A program made the translations under genes and the position numbers. Below, one piece after another: positions 1 to 8,810 of a stretch of 64,000 bases of DNA; within the stretch, counting starts at the first letter, position 1; the number at the start of each line of letters is the position of its first letter. The notes under the pieces are model-generated. The model did no database searches and was not told the origin of the DNA. It was given only the letters and a program-made list of their open reading frames with translations. Origin of the DNA: Thalassospira sp. (GTDB lineage: Bacteria; Pseudomonadota; Alphaproteobacteria; Rhodospirillales; Thalassospiraceae); the NCBI RefSeq assembly GCF_002709775.1, contig NZ_PAQR01000028.1, forward strand, positions 41,566-105,565, in the 5' to 3' direction.

Positions 1-819
1 TGGCTGGCGCGCCCGGTCGAGCCGGAGCTTTCCGAGCTCGATCTTGATGAAGAAATCGGTCGCTGGCCGCCTGATCGTATCCGCCTTTATGACAAGCTGT
101 TTGATCATGGCATCATGATGCCCGGCGGGCATGAATATGCGCTGGAACTTGCAAAGCCGCTTGCACTCGATGAGACGCTAAGTTGTCTTGAGATCGGTGC
201 GAAGCTGGGTGGTGTGGCGCGTGTGCTTGCCGATCGGCTTGGTGTCTGGGTAACCGCGCTTGAGCCGGATGGTGAACTGGCACTTTTGGGGATGGATCGA
301 TCGGTTCATGCCGGTGTTCAGAAGAAAGTCCCGGTTCAGAAGTTTGATCCGCTGCAGCCAGACCTTCGCAAGGGCTATTTCAACGTCGTTTATTCCTATG
401 GCGAGCTCTACAAAATCCCGGGGAAGGAAACGTTTCTGGCCGCTTTGGCCGAAACCCTGCGTGAACACGGGCAGCTTTTGATTACCGATTATGTTCTGAC
501 ACGCGATCTTGATGAGAATGAGCTGGCAAACTGGGCGAAGCTTGAAGACGAAGAACTGTTCCCTTGGACCGCACAGGAATACAAATCGCGTTTGGGGCAG
601 CTGAAATTTGATATCCGCATCGCCAAGGATGAGTCGGAAACGCATCTTAAGCATATCAAACTCGCCTGGATGACGATGCTTTCAGACATTCAGAACGCTG
701 GTCTTGACCCCGATATCATGGATTATCTCGAGCCAGAGATGGAAATGTGGATGAATCGCGTAAAAATGCTTGAAAATGGCAGCCTGGCCTTTTATCGGTT
801 CTACGCAACGATCAACTGA
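1..819 (+). CDS. SAM-dependent methyltransferase-like protein, 5' truncated by window edge
   Basis: The reading frame is open from base 1, so the true start lies upstream. The visible 272 residues contain a Rossmann-type methyltransferase segment: the SAM-binding motif I region reads CLEIGAKLGG, a loose form of the usual E/DxGxGxG, followed by an acidic position after the second strand (ALEPD) and a post-motif region with YGELY and LLITDYVL. The C-terminal half is rich in acidic and aromatic residues and I cannot place it in a substrate class. The stop is followed by a separate promoter for rpmJ, so this gene is probably the last of an upstream operon. Substrate unknown; the family call is moderately safe, while a catalytically weak or divergent enzyme is possible because motif I lacks the third glycine pattern. 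Confidence 0.6.
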   Translation, partial: WLARPVEPELSELDLDEEIGRWPPDRIRLYDKLFDHGIMMPGGHEYALELAKPLALDETLSCLEIGAKLGGVARVLADRLGVWVTALEPDGELALLGMDRSVHAGVQKKVPVQKFDPLQPDLRKGYFNVVYSYGELYKIPGKETFLAALAETLREHGQLLITDYVLTRDLDENELANWAKLEDEELFPWTAQEYKSRLGQLKFDIRIAKDESETHLKHIKLAWMTMLSDIQNAGLDPDIMDYLEPEMEMWMNRVKMLENGSLAFYRFYATIN

Positions 820-896
820 TCGCTCGGAATTTATGTGCTGCTGGCGACTTGAAGGGGATTTGTTCCACTTTCTGTCGCCGCAACCTGTTTTAGGTG

Positions 897-925
897 TTGA
901 CAGGGGCATGTCGTACTTCTATTTT
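897..925 (+). promoter_or_regulatory. Sigma-70-type promoter for rpmJ
   Basis: A consensus -35 hexamer TTGACA (897-902) is separated by exactly 17 bases from TATTTT (920-925). It sits 42 bases before the rpmJ start codon, giving a predicted leader of about 35 bases. This is the clearest housekeeping promoter in the window. Confidence 0.7.
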
Positions 926-966
926 CCGGCTTCCTCGAAGGGGCCAAGTTTCTAAGGTTTAAGATT

Positions 967-1092
967 ATGAAGATCCGGAACTCATTGAAATCCGCGAAGC
1001 TGCGGGAAAAAGGCTGCCGTATCGTGCGCCGCCGTGGCCGCGTATACGTGATCAATAAAAAGAACCCGCGTTTCAAGGCACGCCAGGGTTAA
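967..1092 (+). CDS. rpmJ: 50S ribosomal protein L36 (zinc-free form)
   Basis: A 41-residue, very basic protein starting [11 protein letters not shown] and ending [12 protein letters not shown], the typical end of bacterial L36. It is a structural protein of the large ribosomal subunit. Only one cysteine is present (Cys17), so the CxxC...CxxxxH zinc ligands of the C+ form are missing; this is the C-minus form that alphaproteobacteria commonly carry. The gene stands alone, with its own promoter at 897-925 and an intrinsic terminator directly after it. It is too short for many ORF callers, but the length and sequence match the family fully. Confidence 0.97.
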   Translation: MKIRNSLKSAKLREKGCRIVRRRGRVYVINKKNPRFKARQG

Positions 1093-1118
1093 TTCCCGGT
1101 ACCTTGTTCTAAGGTTTT

Positions 1119-1162
1119 ACAAAACGCCGCATCGGTTTATCCAATGCGGCGTTTTGTTTTGT
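1119..1162 (+). terminator. Intrinsic terminator after rpmJ
   Basis: Inverted repeat aaaacgccgcatcgg / ccaatgcggcgtttt with a short AT loop, followed by tgttttgt. The stem is about 15 bp with one G-T pair. It may also stop transcription coming from the cyclase gene on the other strand, since the left arm begins with an A-run. Confidence 0.85.
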
Positions 1163-1194
1163 CTGGATGCTTTTCCTTCGGCGCGCCGCAAGAG

Positions 1195-3045
1195 CTATGC
1201 CTGATTTTTCGGATTGGTTGTGAAAAGCTCGGTTCGCGTGTGACGCCCGCGCAGCAGAACATCCCCCGCCTTGCTGACCCGGTCCGGGTTGGCCATCAGG
1301 TTGCGGGTCGTTTCCGAAATCAGGATATTGGTGCCCAGTACCTTATTTTCCTGTTCCAGCCGTGAGGCCGTGTTGACGGCATCGCCATGCACCGTAAAGG
1401 ACAGGCGTGCCTTTGCGCCGACATTCCCGGCAACCATCGAGCCGGTATTCACACCACAGCGAACCTTGAGCTCAAGGCCCTCGAAGGTGCGTTTTTCGAC
1501 TTCGGCTTGAAGCGCGATGGCGCTGTCGACGGCTGCGTCCGCATGGTTTTCAAGATCATCAAACACGTTATAGACAGCAAGGATGGCATCGCCTTGGAAC
1601 TGGGTGATGATGCCGCCACGTTCCTCGATGATCCGGGTTGCGCAATCGAAATAATCATTGAGCATGGCGATGATCTGTTTCGGATCAAGGCTTTCGCACA
1701 TGGACGTAAAGCCTACAATATCAACAAACAGCACCGTGGCTTCTGAGGTCTGCGGCGGCAGGACGCCGGAATCATTGCCCGATGCCAGAAGTTTTTTGGC
1801 AATCGATTGTGGTACGAACTTACCAAACAGGCTGGTGATACGTTCGCGGTCGTGAACGGCCATCATCATGTGATTGAATGACCTGGCAGCGTCGTCATAT
1901 TCGCGAATGCGGCTGCCCTTAAGTTGCGGGATATCCGAGGACGCAATGTCTTCGTCTTCAAAGGCGCGTGCAGCACTGGCAAAACGGCGGATCGGTTTGG
2001 TGAAGTGGCGCGACAGGATAATCGCAACGATGACCGACAACACGAAAACGCCGCCGCCAAGGACGGATGCCAGAACCAGTCGATCCCATTCATCGTCAAA
2101 CAGTTCCTCGTCAAAATACATGCCGATTACAACCGGTGAAATCGGGGCGGTGAGGATCTGACGCGTGACGATCAGATGATAACGGTCATTGTGACTAAGC
2201 CCCGCAAGGCTGATGCCGCTGCTATGGCGTTCGTCATCGGGATCAAGCTTGATGTTTTCGGACTTGCCAATGTTGGCCAGAACCGGATCACCGATATCAT
2301 GAATTGTGGGCAGGGGGATTGGGCTGCGGGCGATTTCCGCACCATTGTCGCCTGCGCTTGCGGTTTTCTCGCCCCAGTTTCTAAGTTCAGGATGGGCCAT
2401 CACCCGATTGCCGCCAATCAGGATAAAGGGCGTGCCGGGCAAATCTTCACGGCCACGGATCAGGCTTTCTGACAGATTGGACAGCGATAGGTACTGGATG
2501 AAGGTGCCCAGATAATGTCCGTCATAGAAAAGTGGCACCCAGCTTGTCAGGACGGTGCGGTTAAAGAACGGGTCCCAGCGTGGATAGCCGGTCCGGTTGG
2601 TTACGGGGCCGCGGATATGCGCAAGTTCGGAAAAAAGAATGTCGTCTTCGGGCAGGGTGCGCCTGATTTCGCTCATATCTTCCGGGTTAAAGCCGATGAA
2701 TTGGCGGTCGCCGGTCACCAATCCATAGGCCATGACATCCATGTCGGCTGCCGCAAGGGCGCGCATGGCATTGGTCCAACCATATTGGAAACTTGGATCA
2801 AGGACGCCACTTGCCACCTGTTCGGCAACCCAGTCGGAACGTTGATCAACCTCGCTCATGCGTTCATGCATGGTGCGTTGGACCGATGTCAGATCAATAT
2901 CGGCCAGCATCACCCACAAATTGCGGGTGTTCTCATAGGCCGTTCCGAGACCAACATAAAGGGATAGTCCGACGCCAAAGACACTGGTGGCGATAAAACC
3001 GGCAAGCAGTACAGACAGGACAGAGTATCTGCGTTTTGATTTCAC
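1195..3045 (-). CDS. Membrane-bound class III adenylate/guanylate cyclase with extracytoplasmic sensor and HAMP domain
   Basis: Makes a cyclic nucleotide from NTP in response to a periplasmic signal. I chose the GTG at 3045 because CGGGAAG lies about 8 bases before it; a TTG at 3078 would add 11 residues. Order over 616 residues: TM helix (about 8-32), periplasmic Cache-like region (about 40-320), TM helix (about 324-346), HAMP linker (about 347-400), cyclase domain (about 425-600). Metal-binding aspartates sit in FVDIVGFTS (Asp442) and FQGDAIL (Asp486); NTASRLE carries the transition-state Asn and Arg. The base-selecting lysine normally four residues before the second Asp is Gln482, so ATP versus GTP preference cannot be read from sequence. 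The gene is monocistronic, with the Lrp gene upstream on the same strand. Confidence 0.88.
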   Translation of the reverse strand: MKSKRRYSVLSVLLAGFIATSVFGVGLSLYVGLGTAYENTRNLWVMLADIDLTSVQRTMHERMSEVDQRSDWVAEQVASGVLDPSFQYGWTNAMRALAAADMDVMAYGLVTGDRQFIGFNPEDMSEIRRTLPEDDILFSELAHIRGPVTNRTGYPRWDPFFNRTVLTSWVPLFYDGHYLGTFIQYLSLSNLSESLIRGREDLPGTPFILIGGNRVMAHPELRNWGEKTASAGDNGAEIARSPIPLPTIHDIGDPVLANIGKSENIKLDPDDERHSSGISLAGLSHNDRYHLIVTRQILTAPISPVVIGMYFDEELFDDEWDRLVLASVLGGGVFVLSVIVAIILSRHFTKPIRRFASAARAFEDEDIASSDIPQLKGSRIREYDDAARSFNHMMMAVHDRERITSLFGKFVPQSIAKKLLASGNDSGVLPPQTSEATVLFVDIVGFTSMCESLDPKQIIAMLNDYFDCATRIIEERGGIITQFQGDAILAVYNVFDDLENHADAAVDSAIALQAEVEKRTFEGLELKVRCGVNTGSMVAGNVGAKARLSFTVHGDAVNTASRLEQENKVLGTNILISETTRNLMANPDRVSKAGDVLLRGRHTRTELFTTNPKNQA

Positions 3046-3091
3046 TCGGTTTTCTTCCCGAAAAGAGGTTTTCCCCAACCCCGCGCTGATC

Positions 3092-3529
3092 TTAGCGGCG
3101 ATCGAACTTGGTTGAAAGGATGATCGAACTTGATGTGCGTTTTATTCCGGCCATCCCGCCGATCCGGTCAAGAACGCCGTCAAGTTCCTCTGGCGTGTTG
3201 GCTGCAACCTCGGCAATCAGGTCATACTCGCCAGAAACCGCAAGACAGCGAATGCAATGCGGGATTTTCTGAAGTGCGCCAACCACACCAACCGACTGTT
3301 TCTGTTCAAGCTGGATCATGACTTCGGCAAGCAATACGGGCTTTGCATGGTCGCCAAGCTGAACGGTGTAGCCCTTTATGACCTCGGCCTTTTCAAGGCG
3401 TTCCAAACGTTCCTGAACAGCGCTGCGTGACAGGCCGACTTCGCGTGCAAGGGCGGCGGTCGGAATGCGGGCATTTTCCTGCAGGCGGGTGATTAGTCGG
3501 CGATCAGTTTCATCTATCTGACGTTTCAT
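3092..3529 (-). CDS. Lrp/AsnC-family transcriptional regulator
   Basis: A 145-residue protein of standard Lrp length. The N-terminal helix-turn-helix (about residues 8-60) contains RRLITRLQENARIPTAALAR and GLSRSAVQERLERLE; the C-terminal half is a RAM ligand-binding domain that includes SGEYDLIAEV. Family members bind DNA as octamers or similar assemblies and respond to amino acids. It is divergently transcribed from a saccharopine/lysine dehydrogenase-like gene 175 bases away, so the simplest reading is that it controls that gene in response to lysine or a related amino acid, as well as itself. The regulatory link is inference. Confidence 0.92.
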   Translation of the reverse strand: MKRQIDETDRRLITRLQENARIPTAALAREVGLSRSAVQERLERLEKAEVIKGYTVQLGDHAKPVLLAEVMIQLEQKQSVGVVGALQKIPHCIRCLAVSGEYDLIAEVAANTPEELDGVLDRIGGMAGIKRTSSSIILSTKFDRR

Positions 3530-3556
3530 CGGTAAAGCCCATTAAAATGACGGGTT

Positions 3557-3635
3557 TTTGTTTTGTTTTAACAGTATTGCCGGGTTGAAAGCGTTCGTCT
3601 AGCGGCGGAACATTATTAGGCAAAAACAAAACATG
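3557..3635. promoter_or_regulatory. Candidate operator between divergent Lrp and dehydrogenase genes
   Basis: T-rich tttttgttttgttttaac near 3557-3573 is mirrored by aggcaaaaacaaaacatg near 3619-3635, forming an AT-rich inverted repeat around the middle of the divergent promoter region. Lrp proteins favour AT-rich, degenerate, spaced sites, so this is a reasonable but unproven binding region. Confidence 0.35.
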
Positions 3636-3704
3636 ATCAGGGCAGGCGCAGCATCACAGGTGAAACAGTGCTGATGATGTCTGTTCGTTCGGGAGTTAGA
3701 GAAA

Positions 3705-4787
3705 ATGAAAAAGATTTTGATCCTCGGGGCCGGGAAGATCGGCCGTATTGCTGCGGTAATGCTCAATGAAAGTGGCGATTATGCGGTCACGCTGGCCGAT
3801 GCCAGTGGTGATATGCTTGAGATCTGTGCCCAGGATGATGCCGCGACGCTTGTAAAGGTCGATGTCACCGATGAGGCCGCATTGACCGAGGCCGCCAAGG
3901 GGCATGACGCGATTTTGTCGACCTGTCCGTTCTTTTTGAATGTGGCGATTGCCCGCGTCGCACGTGCGGTCGGGGCATCCTATTTTGACGTTACCGAAGA
4001 CGTTGAAACCACGCGCGCCATTCGCGAAATTTCCAAGGGCGCGGAATGTGCCTTTGTCCCGCAATGTGGTCTGGCACCCGGGTTCATCTCGATTGCGGCC
4101 CACGACCTGTTTAAGCGCTTTGATCGTGTGAACAAGCTTCGCCTGCGTGTCGGAGCCTTGCCGCAAAATCCGACCAACCGTTTGAAATATAACCTGACCT
4201 GGTCGACCGATGGTTTGATCAACGAGTATCTCAATCCGTGTGAAGCGATCCTGAATGGCAAGCGCGTCGAAGTGCTGCCGCTTGAAGGCTATGAGCGCTT
4301 CACCATCGATGGCACGGAGTATGAGGCCTTCAATACGTCGGGAGGCGTCGGCGCCTTGTGCGATATGCTTGAGGGCAAGGTCGATAATCTTGATTACAAG
4401 ACTGTGCGCTATCCGGGGCATCAGGAAATCCTGAAAATCCTGATAGAGGACCTTCGTCTGGGCGAGCGCCCGGATATGATGAAGGAGATCTTTGAGAATG
4501 CCCTGCCAGTGACGAAGCAGGATGTGATCGTGATCTTTGCCGATGCGGTTGGAACCCAACGCGGCGAACTGCGCGAAGAGAGCTTCATTCGCAAGGTGCA
4601 TGGTACGCATGTTGGCGGCAAGGACTGGTCGGCGATCCAGATCACGACATCGGCCGGTTTGTGTGCCGTGATGGATATGGTTCTGACCGGTAAATTGCCA
4701 GCATCCGGTTATGTGCGTCAGGAAGAGGTCACACTCGAAGATTTTCTGGCAAACCGGTTCGGGCGATACTTCGGCTACACCAACTAA
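3705..4787 (+). CDS. Saccharopine dehydrogenase-family oxidoreductase (possible L-lysine 6-dehydrogenase)
   Basis: A 360-residue NAD(P)-dependent oxidoreductase. The N-terminus has the dinucleotide-binding motif ILGAGKIG (residues 5-12) and an acidic residue at the end of the second strand (TLADAS). The middle contains VPQCGLAPGF, the PGxxxxxA-type loop of the saccharopine dehydrogenase/LYSDH fold. Family members act on lysine or its derivatives (saccharopine dehydrogenase, lysine 6-dehydrogenase) or on carboxynorspermidine. The length and the single-domain layout fit lysine 6-dehydrogenase-like proteins better than bifunctional saccharopine enzymes. The neighbouring Lrp regulator supports an amino-acid catabolic role. 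Substrate remains inferred. Confidence 0.75.
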   Translation: MKKILILGAGKIGRIAAVMLNESGDYAVTLADASGDMLEICAQDDAATLVKVDVTDEAALTEAAKGHDAILSTCPFFLNVAIARVARAVGASYFDVTEDVETTRAIREISKGAECAFVPQCGLAPGFISIAAHDLFKRFDRVNKLRLRVGALPQNPTNRLKYNLTWSTDGLINEYLNPCEAILNGKRVEVLPLEGYERFTIDGTEYEAFNTSGGVGALCDMLEGKVDNLDYKTVRYPGHQEILKILIEDLRLGERPDMMKEIFENALPVTKQDVIVIFADAVGTQRGELREESFIRKVHGTHVGGKDWSAIQITTSAGLCAVMDMVLTGKLPASGYVRQEEVTLEDFLANRFGRYFGYTN

Positions 4788-4820
4788 TCAGGCCAATTGG
4801 CGCATCCATAAGCCCCTGTA

Positions 4821-4864
4821 CAAAGAGCCCTTCGGAAACGTTTCCGAGGGGTTCTTTTTGTTTT
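4821..4864 (+). terminator. Intrinsic terminator after the dehydrogenase
   Basis: Stem aagagcccttcgg / ccgaggggttctt around a short loop, followed by ttttgtttt. Ends the dehydrogenase transcript. Confidence 0.85.
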
Positions 4865-4969
4865 CAATGTTTTATGTGGCGATTGTTGACCTGATTGGTT
4901 GGGTGAGGTTCGGCGGTCAAAGCGGCATATCTGCACTGTTTTTCCACGCATGGAATGGTTGGAAAATTT

Positions 4970-7486
4970 ATGGCAAAGACGTGGTTTGTTAACGCTTCGA
5001 CCTTATGGTGGGGCAAAATACGGTTTCTCTTGGGTAATAGGTATTCCTTGTCTGATTTTGCCGACATCTACCGTTCTGCTTTGAACCTGTATGAGGCAGG
5101 TCGCTATGCAGAGGCAGAAGAATCCTGTCAGCGAATGATCCGTTCATTCCCGCAGGCCGCAGAAGCAATGCATCTGGCAGGCCTGGTCGCCATGCGTCAC
5201 GGGAACCAGACCCTGGCCGCTGAACGTATGGGACGAGCCGCGATCGCCGATGCCAATAGTGCCGAAATCCAGCATGACCATGCACAGGCCTTAAAGGCGA
5301 TTGGCAAGCTTCGTGATGCCGTCGGGGCGTTTAAGCGCGCCATTCGCCTGTGCCCGGATGCGCCAGCACTTTATTGCAATGTCGCCAACACCTATCGCCA
5401 GCTCGATGAACTTGATGCCGCGCGTGAAAACTATGAACGCGCGCTTGAGCTCGCACCGGACATTGCCGAAATCCATGCCAACTATGCCGCCTGCCAATAT
5501 GCGATGGGCGATGTTGAGGGGGCGGAAAAATCCTGTCTGACAGCACTCAAGATGCGCGATGACATTGTCAATGCGCTGGTTCTGATCGGTCAAATCCGGC
5601 TTGATCAGGGACGCACAGTTTCCGCAAGCGAACCACTACGCCGTGCGCTTTCTTTGGAGCCGGGGAACCCGCGCGCCTTGACGGCCTATGGTGATGCGCT
5701 TTTCCGGCTTGGTCAGTTTGCCGGTGCCCAGCATTGCCTGCGACAGGTTCTTGCCCTTGATCCCGATGATGCCAAGGCGCGCAGAACCCTTGCGCTGCTT
5801 AACCTGCGGGTCGGGCAGGGGATTGAGGCCATCGGCGCGCTTGAACCGCTTTTGGCGCGTAATCCCGAAGATCCGCAATTGCTTTTGATGATGGGTGAGG
5901 CGCTTAGCCTTGTCGGCCGTCATAGCGAGGCGGTCGAACGGTTTGGTGCTGCCATCGGTGCCGGTGGCGGCGATGATGCGGTGTTCCGTCTTGCTGTCGA
6001 ACTTGCCGAAGAAGGCGATACCGGATCGGCGCAATCGGTTTTGCAAAACGGCATTGATCGCAAGATTGCAGCTGGTGAAAACACCGCCTTGTTCCGCACT
6101 GCGCGCCGGTTGCTGTTTGCGCCGGTGCCAACCGACCTTGCAGCCCAGAATGACGAAGTCGTGCGTGATCTTCTTGATGACACGCTGGATGAAGATGCGC
6201 TTGAGCCTGATCTTGAATTTGTCGGCACCGATCCGATTGATCCGATTGTATTGACCCGGTTCCCGCCGGTCTGGCGCGCGGCATTGCGTCCAGAGGGCGA
6301 CAAGCAGCTGCGTGCAGTTGGCCATTATTGGGAACGGCTGGTGTCGGGCTATGACGTGCCGGAAGTCACGGTAGCAACCGCACGCATTGGCGGTAAAATC
6401 CGGATTGGCATCGTTTCAGCCAATATGTGTGACAACGGTATCGGGCGCTGGATCGCGGGCCTTGCCGAGGCGATTGATCGCGACCGGTTTGACGTCACCA
6501 TTATTCGTCCGCCAACTGGCGAGGATGACATTACCGCGCGCATTGATGAACATGCCGATCTGGTCGTGCCATTACCGCTTGATCCCTTGCATTCGGCACG
6601 GGTGATTTCCGGGCTTGGGCTTGATGTTCTGCATTATGTCGACCCGCAGGCGGATGCCTATACCATGTTGCTGGCAAGCTGGCGTCTGGCACCGCTTCAG
6701 ATTTCCGGTGGCGGGATTGCCGCGACCAGTGGACTTTCCAATATCGACTATCACCTGATTGCCGAGGATTGGGAAACAGCTGGTGGCGAAAAACGCTTTA
6801 GCGAGAAACTGGTGCGCCTACCTGGCCTGTTTGTGAATGCCAGCCCGCCAGAACCGGTCGAGATGTCGACGACCGAATTGCAGCGCCGTTGGCGACTGGC
6901 GCAGGACCGCAACACGTATCTGTGTCCCCAGCCGCTTGATGTCCTGACGGCCGAGTTTGATCCGCTGATTGCGGAAATCCTGCGTCTTGATGAGACGGCC
7001 GAACTTCTGTTGATTGCGCCGGAACGTGACAGCTGGGATGCCGCGTGGGGCCGTCGTTTTGCGGTTAATCATGCGGATGTGGCCGGACGGATGCGGTTTG
7101 TCGATGTGCGCAATCGCGCCGATTTGCTGTCGCTTCTGTGTGCGGTTGATGTCGTGCTGGAAAGTCCGGCATGGAATGATGCGATGCTGGCCTTTGATTG
7201 TTTGGGGCTTGGGGTGCCGCTTGTGACCCTGCCTGGCAATGCAGCGCGCTCGCGCCGTAGCCACACATGCTATCGCCAGATATCGGTATTTGATTGTGTT
7301 GCCTATCATTCGGCTGATTTCGTTGATACAGCGCTGACGCTGGCGACTGACAAGCGCCGACGCTCAGTGGTTTCGCACGCGATCAAGAGCCGGTCGCACA
7401 TCCTGTTTGGTCAGAAATCATCCTTTGATGCCTATATGCAGTTCCTGGACCGATCCATCGCGCTGCCAGCAGATAAAGTGATTTAA
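4970..7486 (+). CDS. TPR-repeat protein with degenerate O-GlcNAc-transferase-like (GT41) C-terminal domain
   Basis: 838 residues from the ATG at 4970 (an in-frame ATG at 4955 is also possible; neither has a strong ribosome site). Residues about 25-340 are tandem 34-residue TPR units with repeated A..NYERAL..P-type ends. The C-terminal 430 residues match the SPINDLY/OGT fold: IGIVSANM, then the PxQxSxxG...NIDYHLIAED block, then the glycine-rich LGLGVPLVTLPGN block. The OGT histidine after the first strand and the lysine of the KxxP block are not found (NMCDNGIGRW; PQPLDVLTAEF). The protein may therefore be a scaffold or a divergent glycosyltransferase. It lies directly upstream of the HlyD/GT2 genes and is probably part of the same polysaccharide locus. 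No signal peptide is seen, so it is probably cytoplasmic. Confidence 0.78.
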   Translation: MAKTWFVNASTLWWGKIRFLLGNRYSLSDFADIYRSALNLYEAGRYAEAEESCQRMIRSFPQAAEAMHLAGLVAMRHGNQTLAAERMGRAAIADANSAEIQHDHAQALKAIGKLRDAVGAFKRAIRLCPDAPALYCNVANTYRQLDELDAARENYERALELAPDIAEIHANYAACQYAMGDVEGAEKSCLTALKMRDDIVNALVLIGQIRLDQGRTVSASEPLRRALSLEPGNPRALTAYGDALFRLGQFAGAQHCLRQVLALDPDDAKARRTLALLNLRVGQGIEAIGALEPLLARNPEDPQLLLMMGEALSLVGRHSEAVERFGAAIGAGGGDDAVFRLAVELAEEGDTGSAQSVLQNGIDRKIAAGENTALFRTARRLLFAPVPTDLAAQNDEVVRDLLDDTLDEDALEPDLEFVGTDPIDPIVLTRFPPVWRAALRPEGDKQLRAVGHYWERLVSGYDVPEVTVATARIGGKIRIGIVSANMCDNGIGRWIAGLAEAIDRDRFDVTIIRPPTGEDDITARIDEHADLVVPLPLDPLHSARVISGLGLDVLHYVDPQADAYTMLLASWRLAPLQISGGGIAATSGLSNIDYHLIAEDWETAGGEKRFSEKLVRLPGLFVNASPPEPVEMSTTELQRRWRLAQDRNTYLCPQPLDVLTAEFDPLIAEILRLDETAELLLIAPERDSWDAAWGRRFAVNHADVAGRMRFVDVRNRADLLSLLCAVDVVLESPAWNDAMLAFDCLGLGVPLVTLPGNAARSRRSHTCYRQISVFDCVAYHSADFVDTALTLATDKRRRSVVSHAIKSRSHILFGQKSSFDAYMQFLDRSIALPADKVI

Positions 7487-7583
7487 TTTCCGATAGATAT
7501 CCTTGAAACTACCCAACCGACCCACACATTCTATGTGGATGTTTGTGCACGGCAGTCATGCCAGTTCCGGTTGAGGTAGTCTT

Positions 7584-8810
7584 ATGGTCTTGCGTTTTTC
7601 CAAGGGGCAAATCGTTCGTCTGATTGTCGCCTTGGTGATTGTGGTTATTGCGATCTGGCAACTCGCACCGCTGACGGTTTCCGATATCCGTCCGAACGGT
7701 GTGGTGAATGCCAAACTGGTGACCATTCAGGCCCCGATCAGTGGTCAGCTTGTTCGTGCAATTCCCGATGTTGGCGAACCGGTTTCTGCCGGGTCGATTG
7801 TCACGCGTATCACCGACGATACTGAACCCCAGGCGTTGCTCGCCCAGCTTGATGGCGAGTATCAGCTGCTTCGGTCGCGCAAAACTGCCTTGATCGAAAA
7901 GCTGTCGACGCTGAACGGCCTGCGCCGTGAACTGGGCGAGCGGGTGCGTGAAATGGTCTCGGGTTCACTCGAAAGCCTGCATTACAAAGTCCTTGAGGCC
8001 CAGGCACGTCAGAAAGGCTGGCTGTCGGTCGTCAAGGAACGCGAATTAAGCCTGAGCCGTCAAAATACACTGCTTGCAGACGGACATGTTGCACAGGCGC
8101 GTGTGGATGAGGCCGAAAGCCTGCTTGAACAGGCATTGCAAGAGGTCGAACGCGCGCGTGCGGACGAGGAACGCTATCGCAAGGAATCCGGATCGCTTGA
8201 AAAGGGGATCTTTATCGGCGATGGCCAGAATGATGTGCCGTATTCACAGCAGCGCCTTGATGAGGTTGTGCTGGCAATTGCCGACCTGAATGTGCAGCTG
8301 ACCGAGACCAATGGTCGTATGGCATCCATCGAGAACCAGTTGCGCGATGAAACCGCGCGTGCCGGTCGGCGTGAATCCATGCTGGTTCGCAGCCCGATTG
8401 ACGGACTGATCTGGCGCCGGATCGCGGCCGAACTGGCAACTGTGACCAAGAATAATGACTTGGCGAAGATTCTTGATTGCTCGGATATTCGTGTTGAAGT
8501 CCCGGTGGATGAGAGCCTGTCGGATAGGGTCGCTATTGGCACAACGGTCACGGTGCGCCTGCAAGGTTCGCCAGAGGTTTATGACGGGACGGTCAGCGGG
8601 GTGATTGGCACGCGTGCTGTGACGCCGGAACTTGAATATGCCGCCTTGCCGCCGCTTTTGAAAAAGGATGAAGTGCTTCTGGTGGTGCAGGTGCCTGATG
8701 CCGGTTTTGAAGACCGTCCGGAAACCTTTTGCAATGTCGGTCGTCGCGCAGAAGTCAGCATTCCCAGCCGGTTCCACACCTGGTTTGCTGAAAGCGACGC
8801 GGCAGAATGA
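7584..8810 (+). CDS. HlyD-like membrane fusion protein (BgsB-like)
   Basis: 408 residues. One N-terminal TM helix (about 9-30), then a biotinyl-lipoyl half-motif (APISGQLVRAIPDVGEPVSAG), long coiled coil (about 85-240), the second lipoyl half (VRSPIDGLIW) and a beta-barrel region. This is the layout of periplasmic adaptor subunits that link inner-membrane exporters to outer parts. Its stop overlaps the start of the GT2 synthase by 4 bases (ATGA), so the two are translationally coupled. By analogy with bgsB-bgsA of Sinorhizobium, the mixed-linkage beta-glucan system, it probably helps export the glycan made by the next gene. The start has GAGG about 8 bases upstream. Confidence 0.85.
   Translation: MVLRFSKGQIVRLIVALVIVVIAIWQLAPLTVSDIRPNGVVNAKLVTIQAPISGQLVRAIPDVGEPVSAGSIVTRITDDTEPQALLAQLDGEYQLLRSRKTALIEKLSTLNGLRRELGERVREMVSGSLESLHYKVLEAQARQKGWLSVVKERELSLSRQNTLLADGHVAQARVDEAESLLEQALQEVERARADEERYRKESGSLEKGIFIGDGQNDVPYSQQRLDEVVLAIADLNVQLTETNGRMASIENQLRDETARAGRRESMLVRSPIDGLIWRRIAAELATVTKNNDLAKILDCSDIRVEVPVDESLSDRVAIGTTVTVRLQGSPEVYDGTVSGVIGTRAVTPELEYAALPPLLKKDEVLLVVQVPDAGFEDRPETFCNVGRRAEVSIPSRFHTWFAESDAAE

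Noticed and set aside
3696..4610. 304-codon minus-strand frame inside the dehydrogenase gene
   Set aside because: Antisense to a gene with clear nucleotide-binding motifs; the translated product has no recognisable domain.
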